NCBI GenBank assembly: GCA_910574745.1
Contig: CAJTCE010000002.1
Span: 186,001-250,000 of the forward strand
Source of the DNA: Lachnospiraceae bacterium
GTDB lineage: Bacteria > Bacillota > Clostridia > Lachnospirales > Lachnospiraceae
Length of the DNA stretch: 64,000 bases
Reading direction: 5' to 3'
This document shows, in pieces, positions 8,794-16,979 of the stretch (positions are counted from its first letter, which is position 1; each line of letters opens with the position of its first letter). The notes beneath the pieces were generated by a model. The model saw nothing but the letters and a program-made list of their open reading frames with translations, was not told the origin of the DNA and did no database searches. Both the position numbers and the translations under genes were made by a program.

Positions 8794-9183
8794 ATGATGA
8801 ATGAAGCAACAAAGCGTGTGGAATTGGAGAGATACGTGACTAGGATTATGCTGGATTTAGGGGTTCCGGCACATTTGAAAGGGTATCATTACGTCAGAGA
8901 AGCGATTTTGATTTCCGAAGCTGATATGGAAGCGGTAAGCAGTGTAACCAAGCTTTTATATCCGGAAATTGCAAGAATATACAAGACAACGCCTCAAAAG
9001 GTTGAACGAGCAATCAGAAATGCCATAGAGGTGTCATGGATGAGAGGAAATTGTGTAACAATGGAGGAACTTTTCGGATATTCTCATGATTCGGGAAAGG
9101 GAAGGCCTACTAACAGCGAGTATATTGCCAGAATTGCGGACAAGATTCGGCTGGATTATAAGGCGGTCAGCGTTGCTTCATAA
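8794..9183 (+). CDS. Spo0A C-terminal DNA-binding domain protein, copy 2
   Basis: Same 129-residue length and domain as copy 1 at 7692, with closely similar sequence throughout (GVPAHLKGYHYVREAI, LYPEIARIYKTTPQKVERAI, PTNSEYIARIADKIR). It is closer to true Spo0A at several positions, such as AIEVSWMRGN, where Spo0A has AIEVAWSRGN. The ATG at 8794 follows AAGGGGAAG. It also lacks a receiver domain. The two genes look like a tandem duplication that then diverged. A role in controlling the polysaccharide locus is inferred from position only. It ends shortly before a strong terminator. Confidence 0.9.
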   Translation: MMNEATKRVELERYVTRIMLDLGVPAHLKGYHYVREAILISEADMEAVSSVTKLLYPEIARIYKTTPQKVERAIRNAIEVSWMRGNCVTMEELFGYSHDSGKGRPTNSEYIARIADKIRLDYKAVSVAS

Positions 9184-9205
9184 AAAGAATGAAAGATAGA
9201 AAATG

Positions 9206-9246
9206 CCCGGAAACCTGGCACGGTTGGTTCCGGGTGTTTTTTATTT
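9206..9246 (+). terminator. Rho-independent terminator after Spo0A-like copy 2
   Basis: CCCGGAAACC pairs with GGTTCCGGG (one bulged A), followed by TGTTTTTTATTT. Confidence 0.85.
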
Positions 9247-9254
9247 GGCAATGC

Positions 9255-9307
9255 AACTGAACAATAACTGAACAATTGTTGGTTTTAGTCTTTATTTGTG
9301 TTATATT
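9255..9307 (+). promoter_or_regulatory. Promoter with tandem 11-bp repeats and palindrome
   Basis: TTGGTT (9279-9284) and TATATT (9302-9307) are 17 bases apart. Just upstream are two exact tandem copies of AACTGAACAAT (9255-9265, 9266-9276). The second runs into a palindrome AACAATTGTT (9271-9280) that touches the -35 box. The palindrome core ACAATTGT is the same as in the promoter at 7597. Confidence 0.6.
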
Positions 9308-9333
9308 AAAACTCCAACAAGGAGGTAATAAAG

Positions 9334-10348
9334 TTGGATGAGTTGTACAATTTAATTGCTGAGATGATTACATATCTTGTAAGCATTACAGATAGAGAAT
9401 TTTTTAAAAGGTACAATAGTCGTACCTTACCGGAAAGGGAACAAAATACAATTCGTGCAAATGTACAAGAACTTTTTGAAGAAGAAACAGAGTATTTTTG
9501 TGAGCTTAATAATAAAAAAGTTAAAGAACGGAAACTTTTAGAAAAGGTAAAAATATTGTTTTTAAATTGTAAAGATCAAGGAGATTGCAGATGCTTGTTG
9601 CGTTTGTTAGAGATTCTTGATAGTGCATTAGAGCAGCAAATGCTATGGGAAATGGAGAGCATGGGCGGTTATACTCTTGAGGGTGGTTTAAATTCCAATT
9701 GGAAAGTGCTGAAATTGGGAATTGTTCCGAGATATATTTGCCATTGGGAGAGAGGGCATAGAGGGAGTCAGCACTATGAACGAATTGATAATTTCCTTAG
9801 GAATATACTGATAATAAATTATAATGCATTAGAGGACTTACGAGTAATTAATCATTTTCTTCCAACGGATACTTTTTGGACAGCGGAGCAAAGGGGGAGT
9901 TTATCAGTAGCCGATTCAATCTGGAGGAAGTGCATATGAGGATATTTTTCGGGATCATATAGTGCATTTGATACATGGTATAGGAATTGGACGTATGGTT
10001 GTGATGATATGCAAAGACTTTATTACAAAAGATTATCTGGAAACCATATTAAGAGAATTGAAAGTTACACTGATATTAATTCCCTCTTATTCAACCGGAT
10101 ATTATGACTTTGAAACAATGTCAGGTTCTTTGCCGTCGTCAGATTGCTGTGCTTTGTGGGTTAATGCCTGTGCGGCGGTTAAAGAACACAAAGAGGAGAA
10201 AAAGGTGGGATTTGTCTTAAAAAGCGGAAGAAATACCGGGAAGAGAATGGAATATACATACATCGAGGATGTTTGTAAACACGGTATATGCAGCAATTCA
10301 TGTTTAAAAGTATGGAATTTGTACTTTAAAACAATGCTGGGAAGATGA
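9334..10348 (+). pseudogene. Frameshifted gene with nitrilase-like C-terminal part
   Basis: Two frames make one interrupted gene. The first (9334-9939, TTG start 9 bases after AGGAGGT) encodes 201 residues with no recognised family. The second is open from about 9911 and reads through GGSAYEDIFRDHIVHLIHG, then GRMVVMICKDFI. The CKD motif and following LILIPSYST resemble the catalytic cysteine region of the carbon-nitrogen hydrolase (nitrilase) superfamily; DCCALWVNACAAVK fits the later conserved strand. The frames join near 9900, where the first ends in out-of-frame residues. It heads a cassette with the two genes downstream. The nitrilase call is tentative; sequencing error is the main alternative to real decay. 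Confidence 0.5.
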
Positions 10349-10361
10349 AAGGAGAAATACA

Positions 10362-11147
10362 ATGAATGATTTTCAGAGTGTTTATACTTTTATAAGAGAA
10401 TACTTAAAAAATGGCAGTAATGAAAAGGATCTGATAAACGATATTACAGAATTGCATAGATATTACTTACAAATACTTATGCAGGGAATAGGGCAGCAAG
10501 ATACGGAACTGGTACGGGAAGAGACTGAAAAGTATGAGTATATAAAAAGTTTATATGAAAAATATTTAAAAACAGAAGCTCCGGCGATGAATATTGCGTA
10601 TACATTGGGAATTGTCATAGGAGAAAGCAGTGTAGGAAAAGCATGGATTAGAGAACAAACGGATGAAGACAGGTTTGAGGAAAACATGAGCATCCTTCTA
10701 TCTAAGGCCCATATAAAAGATATTATTGTGAGTATCTTCCACAATCCGGGAATTCAACATAAGACATTAGCAGGTCAGGCAGATATAAAAGCAAACTATT
10801 TAAACCAGCTTGCATCACAGCTGGAACAGGTGCAGTGTATCAGACGATACGGAACAGGTAAGTGCACGTATTATGAATTAACAATAAAAGGAAAGGAGTA
10901 CGTAAGAAGAATAATCGGATTGGGAAATAATACAGTGCGAAAACGCAACTTTTTGGAAGAAGTCTCCAAGTTTGATATGGCACCCGATACAGAAGGAGAA
11001 ATGTTTTATAATAAAAGAGAAAAGAAATTTGATGAAGAATATGATTATAAATATCTGAGAGAAGAACTAAAGGTTAACAAAAGAAAAGAAGGGAACATTC
11101 TGTATTTGTCCCAATATATAAGGGAAAGTGAATTATTGGAAAAGTAG
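10362..11147 (+). CDS. Unknown protein with winged-helix DNA-binding domain
   Basis: A 261-residue cytoplasmic protein. Residues 1 to about 110 are helical and unassigned. Residues about 125-190 look like a winged helix of the MarR/ArsR type (IIVSIFHNPGIQHKTLAGQA, then YLNQLASQLEQ, and a wing around YGTGKCTYYELT). The last 70 residues are charged and probably flexible. AAAGGAG lies just before the ATG. It stands 13 bases after the nitrilase-like frame and 9 bases before the next gene, so the three look like one cassette. A sensor or repressor role is inferred; no specific family is recognised. Confidence 0.6.
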   Translation: MNDFQSVYTFIREYLKNGSNEKDLINDITELHRYYLQILMQGIGQQDTELVREETEKYEYIKSLYEKYLKTEAPAMNIAYTLGIVIGESSVGKAWIREQTDEDRFEENMSILLSKAHIKDIIVSIFHNPGIQHKTLAGQADIKANYLNQLASQLEQVQCIRRYGTGKCTYYELTIKGKEYVRRIIGLGNNTVRKRNFLEEVSKFDMAPDTEGEMFYNKREKKFDEEYDYKYLREELKVNKRKEGNILYLSQYIRESELLEK

Positions 11148-11156
11148 GTGTAGAAT

Positions 11157-11753
11157 ATGGAAAATATTAAAAAATTCATTAAAGAAATAGAAATCACAGA
11201 TGAAAATTGGAAAAAGTATAACTGTATTGATGATGTAAAGAATCCTCAAACAAAGGATTTGTTAAATATATTGATTTCGGAAATGCGTGAATTGATAAAG
11301 CAGGAAAGAAATGATAAGTTAAAAGAATTGGAGAATGATATAAATAATTCACAATTATATGATGATTTAATGGATTTTTCTAAACATACACTAAGGCATT
11401 ACTATGCGTGGAAAGCTGTAAAGGAATTGGAAAAAGCAAATAAAGAGTTGATTCCTGCTCTATTCCAGAATATTATGGATAAATTTGTACTCAGATTAGA
11501 ACTTGATTTTAAACAGACTTATTCTGTTTATTATGTGGAAAGTGAGGATGATTTTTCGGAACTGCTGAGAAGCTATGACGCATTGGTTACTTATTATGTA
11601 AAAAGACACTTTAGTAGAAAATGGATTATTGCGGATATAATGGAAGAAACAGAAATAGATAGTGAAGACGCTGAATTGTTCGCTGATTTAATAGAGCGAA
11701 ATTATAGGGAGTTGCAATTAAATATTATGATAGATGGTTTGTCACGCCTATAG
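11157..11753 (+). CDS. Conserved hypothetical protein in accessory cassette
   Basis: A 198-residue, strongly charged, mostly helical protein without signal peptide or membrane segment. It has a Lys/Glu-rich first half and a more hydrophobic second half (HYYAWKAVKELEKANKELIPALFQNIMDK). I do not recognise a family. It follows the winged-helix gene by 9 bases and is AT-rich compared with the sugar genes on either side, which suggests the cassette was acquired separately. No terminator is clear after it. Confidence 0.55.
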   Translation: MENIKKFIKEIEITDENWKKYNCIDDVKNPQTKDLLNILISEMRELIKQERNDKLKELENDINNSQLYDDLMDFSKHTLRHYYAWKAVKELEKANKELIPALFQNIMDKFVLRLELDFKQTYSVYYVESEDDFSELLRSYDALVTYYVKRHFSRKWIIADIMEETEIDSEDAELFADLIERNYRELQLNIMIDGLSRL

Positions 11754-11878
11754 TTATTAATGACGGTTTTACTAAGACATTTTTGAGTTACTCTTGAATA
11801 TTCAATTCCGATTCTCTATAATAATTATTGAAAATGCTATAAGCAATAACAGTATTCATGAAAGCAGAAGGTAAGAAA

Positions 11879-12760
11879 ATGGCAAATAAAGAGATTAAGA
11901 TCGGAGAATATACGATTTGTGAGAGCAGTCGTCCCTATATGATTGCGGAAATCGGAATCAATCATAACGGAGACATGGATATTGCAAAGAAATTAATTGA
12001 CGCGGCAAACGCCACAGGCTGGAACAATGTGAAATTTCAGAAAAGGACGCCTGAACTGGCCGTACCGGAGGCACAAAAAAATGTTATGAGAGAAACCCCC
12101 TGGGGCACTATGACCTATCTGGAATACAAATACCGTGTGGAATTTGAAAAAGAACAATATGATGTAATTGACGCTTATTGTAAGGATAAGGGAATGACTT
12201 GGAGCGCATCCCCCTGGGATATGCCAAGTCTTGAGTTTCTGTTAAATTATGACATTCCTTATATTAAGGTGGCAAGCGCCTCCAACGGCAGGGATGAAAT
12301 GATTTCCGAGGCGGCAAAATCCGGAAAGCCGGTCATTCTTTCCACGGGAATGACAACCATGGAGGAAATAGACCATGCTGTAGAGGTTTTGGAAAAATAC
12401 GGAAAAGGCGATTATATTCTCCTTCATACAAACAGTGCTTATCCTGCACCTGTTAAGGACTTAAACCTGCGGATGATTGAAACACTGCGGAAAAGATTTG
12501 ACTGTCTGGTAGGCTATAGCGGACATGAGAGCAACATGGAACCGACAATTGCAGCTGCAGTTTTGGGGGCGTGCGTTATAGAGCGTCATGTGACCCTGTC
12601 ACATGAAATGTGGGGCAGCGACCAGAAAGCCAGTTTGGAAGTCCATGCCATGGATATGTTGAATAAGCGTATTCAAACGGTTTGTGATGCTTTAGGGACG
12701 GGGGAGAAATATATGTCTGAAAGCGAAGCAAAGCAGAGGGAAAAGTTGAGGACGATATAA
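11879..12760 (+). CDS. neuB: NeuB-family sialic-acid-type synthase, short form
   Basis: NeuB-family enzymes condense phosphoenolpyruvate with an N-acyl-mannosamine-type sugar to make a nonulosonic acid. The 293-residue protein carries the family's AEIGINHNGD start, VKFQKR strand, SASPWD, KVASA, ILSTGM, LLHTNSAYP and GYSGHE motifs, and ERHVTL near the end. It stops where the usual C-terminal SAF (antifreeze-like) domain would begin, so it is shorter than the roughly 340-residue standard form. The ATG at 11879 follows AGAAGG; an in-frame ATG at 11858 has no ribosome site. No neuA or neuC is in the window. The exact sugar cannot be deduced. Confidence 0.85.
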   Translation: MANKEIKIGEYTICESSRPYMIAEIGINHNGDMDIAKKLIDAANATGWNNVKFQKRTPELAVPEAQKNVMRETPWGTMTYLEYKYRVEFEKEQYDVIDAYCKDKGMTWSASPWDMPSLEFLLNYDIPYIKVASASNGRDEMISEAAKSGKPVILSTGMTTMEEIDHAVEVLEKYGKGDYILLHTNSAYPAPVKDLNLRMIETLRKRFDCLVGYSGHESNMEPTIAAAVLGACVIERHVTLSHEMWGSDQKASLEVHAMDMLNKRIQTVCDALGTGEKYMSESEAKQREKLRTI

Positions 12761-12832
12761 TCCAAAAAGCTAATAACAGCATATTTATTATTCTTAAAAT
12801 CTAAAACTACAATTTCAAAATACAAATCAAAT

Positions 12833-12857
12833 CCGCCGATGCCGGGTGCGTCGGCGG
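12833..12857 (+). terminator. GC-rich hairpin after neuB
   Basis: CCGCCGA (12833-12839) pairs with TCGGCGG (12851-12857) around an 11-base loop. The tail is T-poor, so it is a weak intrinsic terminator or an mRNA 3'-end stem. Confidence 0.5.
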
Positions 12858-12990
12858 TATCTTAAACATCATTTTAAAAGTTTATTTCCAAAAACAGAGT
12901 TTAAATTAAAAGAACATATTAATTACATTATCAATAAAACCATGGTAGCGACTAAAAATAGTTGCAAAATAATGTGACAGAGGATAAAAT

Positions 12991-13248
12991 ATGAGTAGAA
13001 AGAAAAAAATAAAAGAAAAGTTTTTGAAGCAGGAAAAAGATTTTACCTATGACGAATTGGCGGCATTATTACATACTCTGGGTTTTCAGGAATTAAAGGG
13101 AGGCCATACAAGCGGTTCAGCGGTATGCTTTGTACATTTAAAAACCGGAATTACGATACGTTTTCATAAGCCGCATCCGGATAAAATAATAAAGACATAT
13201 TTAATGAAACAGATTAAAACGGTATTAGAAAAAGAGGGACTGTTATGA
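12991..13248 (+). CDS. hicA: HicA-family toxin (mRNA interferase)
   Basis: An 85-residue basic protein with the double-stranded-RNA-binding-like fold of HicA toxins. It has a Lys-rich start, FTYDELAALLHTLGF, and the conserved glycine-histidine turn in ELKGGHTSGSAVCF. It ends with the helix IKTYLMKQIKTVLEKEG. In the family it cleaves mRNA until bound by HicB. Its stop codon overlaps the HicB start (ATGA), the standard toxin-first hicAB arrangement with translational coupling. Confidence 0.9.
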   Translation: MSRKKKIKEKFLKQEKDFTYDELAALLHTLGFQELKGGHTSGSAVCFVHLKTGITIRFHKPHPDKIIKTYLMKQIKTVLEKEGLL

Positions 13249-13577
13249 AGGGATACTTGAAATATAAAGATTATTTGGGAAGTGTGGAGTATTCTGAGAA
13301 GGATGATTGTCTGTATGGCAGGGTAATGGGAATCAGAGGATTAATTTCTTATGAAGGAAACAGCCTTGAAGAACTAAAACGGGACTTTTATCAAGCGGTC
13401 GACGATTATCTTAAGCTGTGTGAACAGCAGAAAAAAATGCCGGAAACAGCATTTAAAGGAAGCTTCAATGTAAGAATAGACCCGGAACTTCATAGAAACA
13501 TTGTATTAAAAGCAAAAGAAGAAAATATGACGCTAAACGCTTTCGTGAAGGAGGCGCTTAAAAAAGCAGTTACGTGA
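13245..13577 (+). CDS. hicB: HicB-family antitoxin
   Basis: A 110-residue antitoxin. The N-terminal half is the partial RNase H fold of HicB (YLGSVEYSEKDDCLYGRVMGI), and the C-terminal half is a ribbon-helix-helix or Arc-like DNA-binding segment (FNVRIDPELHRNIVLKA, then MTLNAFVKEALKKA). It should neutralise HicA and repress the pair's own promoter. The pair is convergent with the glycosylphosphotransferase gene, only 8 bases away, and sits inside the polysaccharide locus, where it may stabilise the region. Confidence 0.9.
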   Translation: MKGYLKYKDYLGSVEYSEKDDCLYGRVMGIRGLISYEGNSLEELKRDFYQAVDDYLKLCEQQKKMPETAFKGSFNVRIDPELHRNIVLKAKEENMTLNAFVKEALKKAVT

Positions 13578-13585
13578 CGTAGCTT

Positions 13586-15007
13586 CTACTTCGCCCCCTT
13601 CTGGGAAAACAGCACAATAAAGGTCTGCAAAAGGATTTTAATGTCCAATCCTAAAGACCAGTTATCAATATAGTGTAAATCCAGCTTTAGAACATCTTCA
13701 AAATTAGTAATATCACTTCTTCCGCTGACCTGCCAAAGGCCTGTCAGACCGGGCTTTATGCTGAGACGGCGACGGTATTTCAGGTTGTATTGGGAATATT
13801 CGTCAGGTGTGGGCGGTCTTGTGCCCACCAGACTCATCTGTCCCGCCAGAATATTAAAAAACTGCGGGAGCTCATCCAGACTGCTTTTCCGAAGAAAATG
13901 TCCCACCTTTGTAATACGGGGATCGTTGGTAACCTTAAACATGGGGCCGTTCATTTCATTTTGGGCCTTCAAGTCGTCTTTTTTTTCATCGGCATCTTCA
14001 TACATGGAGCGGAATTTGTACAAAAAAAATTCGCGGCCGTTTAATCCGATACGCCTTTGCTTATAAAAAACAGGGCCGGGAGAATCCAGCTTGATAGATA
14101 AGGCGATGAAAGGGAATAAAATAAGCGTAATGAGAAGACCGGCTATGGAACCGGCAATATCCAAAATGCGCTTAACCATCAGCCTGTGAAAATCAAAATC
14201 CGACAGACAGTAGGTCAGTACGGTCAGCCCGGCAAAGGTTTCCGACGTTTTATGGGAGATCAGGTGATCAAAGGGATCGATATTGACGTGGACGGTAATG
14301 CCTGCCAGCTCAAACTGCTCAATAACGGTCCCCAGCTCTTTATTATTGTATTCAGGAAGATAAATAAAGACCTCGTCCAATACCAGTTCGTTGATATGTT
14401 CAAAAAGGCTTTCTTTTCCTGCAACTACAGGAATATGGTCATACTCATGTCCTTCTTCGTTTTTATCCATAATGGCAAGAGCCGTGATCTGATGGGACCA
14501 TTCCGCTTCCGATTTCAGCTTCTGAAGAAGGGATAAGGCATAAGCGCTTTCCGTAATGACCAGCATCTTATAGCTGCTTGTGCTGCGCATATAGATTTTG
14601 GTAAAAAACTGTTTGGCGCAGAGGTGGAACAGATAAGTTAGGATCAGGTTATAGATTAAGAAATAAATAAAAGCAAGTCTGGAAAAATCCTGCGCCTTTT
14701 GGGTCAAGAACAGAAAAACACCCAGACCGCAGCCCAAAGCGGCGTCATATTTTAAAACGAAGAAAAATTCCGCCATATATCCGCGGGTCATAAATTGGGA
14801 ATTCCAGTTCAAAAGCACATAGGATAACAGACAGAGAATGACAGCAAAAAATAAAATAAGCATATAGTACTGGGTGGCGCGGGCTACGTCCTTTAGAATG
14901 CCGCGGGTCAGGATCGCCAGTCCGTAGGATAAACAGATGCTGAGTAAGTCTGCAAAAAACAATGTGTAATTTTGTATGATGGTCTGTTTTTGGTTTGTGG
15001 GCGTCAT
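13586..15007 (-). CDS. Polyprenyl glycosylphosphotransferase (priming enzyme)
   Basis: Transfers a sugar-1-phosphate from a UDP-sugar to undecaprenyl phosphate, the first membrane step of repeat-unit synthesis. The 473-residue protein has about five N-terminal membrane helices (residues 10-130), a soluble CoA-binding-like middle domain, another helix near 285, and the catalytic C-terminal domain. Visible signatures are SPGPVFYKQRRIG, FYKFRSM-like YKFRSMYEDAD, LRKSSLDELPQFFNIL, SLVGTRPPTP and KPGLTGLWQVSGRS, typical of WbaP/EpsL-type enzymes. The donor sugar cannot be told. It is divergent from the glycosyltransferase operon at 15178. Confidence 0.94.
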   Translation of the reverse strand: MTPTNQKQTIIQNYTLFFADLLSICLSYGLAILTRGILKDVARATQYYMLILFFAVILCLLSYVLLNWNSQFMTRGYMAEFFFVLKYDAALGCGLGVFLFLTQKAQDFSRLAFIYFLIYNLILTYLFHLCAKQFFTKIYMRSTSSYKMLVITESAYALSLLQKLKSEAEWSHQITALAIMDKNEEGHEYDHIPVVAGKESLFEHINELVLDEVFIYLPEYNNKELGTVIEQFELAGITVHVNIDPFDHLISHKTSETFAGLTVLTYCLSDFDFHRLMVKRILDIAGSIAGLLITLILFPFIALSIKLDSPGPVFYKQRRIGLNGREFFLYKFRSMYEDADEKKDDLKAQNEMNGPMFKVTNDPRITKVGHFLRKSSLDELPQFFNILAGQMSLVGTRPPTPDEYSQYNLKYRRRLSIKPGLTGLWQVSGRSDITNFEDVLKLDLHYIDNWSLGLDIKILLQTFIVLFSQKGAK

Positions 15008-15112
15008 TTCTTTAACAAATCCTTTTAATAAGGTAAATCACAATTTTAATCATAATAGAGTTTAATAAATCATGGCAATATTTCCATACGCTATAAACAG
15101 TATACCATATAA

Positions 15113-15141
15113 TATACAAAAATGGAAAATTGAGTTATAAT
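15113..15141 (+). promoter_or_regulatory. Promoter of the polysaccharide assembly operon
   Basis: TATACA (15113-15118) and TATAAT (15136-15141) are 17 bases apart. Transcription would start near 15148, upstream of the ATG at 15178, which supports that start over the earlier in-frame TTG at 15130. Confidence 0.5.
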
Positions 15142-15177
15142 GAAATAGTTGTGAAAATAGGAGATGCGGGGGACGGA

Positions 15178-15951
15178 ATGGAAATCTGTAAAATTTTCGG
15201 AGTCAGGACAGGGGCTTTTTCTATGGCGGAAGCGCTGAACTGGGTCTGTGGAAAACTGGATGAACTGAAAGGGCAATATGTTACCTTTGCCAATACCCAT
15301 GTTATTGTTACGGCAAGTGAGGAAAAAGGATATTGCAGGGTTCAGAATAAAGCGGCCGTAATCTTTGCCGACGGAGCGCCTGTGGCGGATTACCAGAAAA
15401 AACATGGCTGTCCACAAGCGGAAAGAGTTGCGGGACCGGATTTTATGGAAGAAATCTTTAAACGGTCTTATGAAAAGGGATACAGACATTATTTTTACGG
15501 CAGCAGGGAGGAGACCCTTTCCAAACTGAAAAGCAATCTGGAAAAGCGGTTTCCCGGCATAGAGATTGTGGGAATGTACGCCCCGCCCTTTGAGAAAAAA
15601 TTAAAAAAGGATTATGGAGAAGATATAGAAAGAATCAACGCCGCAAGGCCGGACTTTATCTGGGTCGGCTTAGGGGCGCCCAAGCAGGAATTGTGGATGT
15701 ATAAACAAAAAGGCAGAGTATGCGGCCTTATGTTAGGAGTGGGAGCCGGCTTTGACTTTCACGCAGGCGTGGTAAAACGGGCGCCAAAATGGATGCAGCG
15801 GTGCAAAATGGAATGGTTTTACCGCTTTTTGCAGGAGCCGGGCAGACTTGGAAAGAGATACTTAGAGACTAATTTAAAGTTTATCCGACTGTGTATGGAA
15901 GAAAAACGGGTGGAAAAGCGGAGTAAAAGGACGCGTTATGGAAAAAATTGA
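15178..15951 (+). CDS. WecG/TagA/CpsF-family glycosyltransferase
   Basis: A 257-residue GT26 enzyme that adds the second sugar (ManNAc-type in the best-known members) to a lipid-linked primer at the membrane face. It opens with KIFGVRTGAFSMAEAL and carries the family's TFANTHVIVTA, IFADGAPV, FYGSREE and WVGLGAPKQE motifs, followed by GVGAGFDFHAG and the basic C-terminal membrane-association region. The ATG at 15178 is preceded by GGGGGA and matches the usual N-terminus. It overlaps the next gene by 14 bases. Confidence 0.92.
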   Translation: MEICKIFGVRTGAFSMAEALNWVCGKLDELKGQYVTFANTHVIVTASEEKGYCRVQNKAAVIFADGAPVADYQKKHGCPQAERVAGPDFMEEIFKRSYEKGYRHYFYGSREETLSKLKSNLEKRFPGIEIVGMYAPPFEKKLKKDYGEDIERINAARPDFIWVGLGAPKQELWMYKQKGRVCGLMLGVGAGFDFHAGVVKRAPKWMQRCKMEWFYRFLQEPGRLGKRYLETNLKFIRLCMEEKRVEKRSKRTRYGKN

Positions 15952-16972
15952 TTTTGTCATTACGTGGGTGGACGGAAGCGACGAAAAATGGCTGGCAAAG
16001 AAAAGAGAATATGAAAAGCTGCAGACAGAAAAAGCGGTAAAGGGAGAGACGGAAAGGAAGGCAGAAAAGGGAGAAGCCGGAAAAAAAGGTGCGGATGCGC
16101 GCTACAGGGATTGGGGGCTGCTGCCTTATCTGTTTCGTGGAATTGAACAATATGCTTCATGGGTAAATCATGTTTTTCTGGTAACGGATCATCAGATACC
16201 GGAATGGCTGAATAGGGACTATCCCAAAGCAAGCGTGGTATATCATGACCAATTTATTCCCAAAGAATATCTGCCTACCTTCAATTCCCATACCATAGAA
16301 TTAAATCTTCACAGGATTCCGGGGCTGTCGGAACAATTTGTATACTTTAACGACGATTGTTTCCTGACAAGAATGTGCAGTCCGGAGGACTTTTTTAAGC
16401 ATGGCCGGCCCGTTGACGAGGCGTCATTAAACGGGATCAATGGAAAAGATAATGAATTTGCAAGGATACAGTTTCAGAATATGGCGCTTATGAACTGCTA
16501 CTATTCGGTAAACGACTGCAAAAAAAATCTTTCAAAGTGGCTAAGGCCCTCCTATGGCAGGAATTTATTCAGGACTCTGCTTCTTTTGCCTTTTCAAAGG
16601 CTTCAGGGAATTTATAATCCTCACGGACCCATGGCGGTTTTAAAGCAGACATGCCGGAAGCTTTGGGAGAGGGACGGGGACGTATTGGATGCAACGTGCA
16701 GATGCAGATTCCGTAAGGGAGACAATGTATCGGCATATATCTATCGTTATGAGCAGCTTTTAAGCAACCGGTTTATCCCGCACAAATCACAAAACAAATA
16801 TTGCTCCGTGGCCGAACCGGCCGGTATGATTGCCCGGAATGTGAAAAAGTATAAGATGGTATGCATCAATGATGCGGAGCTTGAGGAAAAACAGTTTTTA
16901 AGGAAAAGAAAAGAAATACAAAGAATAATGGAAAATGCCTTTCCTTCAAAATCGGCTTTTGAAAAGGAGTAA
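15938..16972 (+). CDS. Stealth-family sugar-phosphate transferase
   Basis: A 344-residue member of the Stealth family, which transfers sugar-1-phosphate from nucleotide sugars to make phosphodiester-linked polysaccharides. Conserved region 1 is at residues 3-13 (KIDFVITWVDG). Region 2 is around RYRDWGLLPYLFRGIEQY with VFLVTDHQIPEWLN. Further conserved blocks FVYFNDDCFL and NPHGPM follow. A Lys/Glu-rich insert lies near residues 30-50. The gene overlaps the preceding transferase and ends 7 bases before the GT2 gene. Its presence predicts phosphodiester links in the polymer. Confidence 0.9.
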   Translation: MEKIDFVITWVDGSDEKWLAKKREYEKLQTEKAVKGETERKAEKGEAGKKGADARYRDWGLLPYLFRGIEQYASWVNHVFLVTDHQIPEWLNRDYPKASVVYHDQFIPKEYLPTFNSHTIELNLHRIPGLSEQFVYFNDDCFLTRMCSPEDFFKHGRPVDEASLNGINGKDNEFARIQFQNMALMNCYYSVNDCKKNLSKWLRPSYGRNLFRTLLLLPFQRLQGIYNPHGPMAVLKQTCRKLWERDGDVLDATCRCRFRKGDNVSAYIYRYEQLLSNRFIPHKSQNKYCSVAEPAGMIARNVKKYKMVCINDAELEEKQFLRKRKEIQRIMENAFPSKSAFEKE

Positions 16973-16979
16973 CAGTAAA

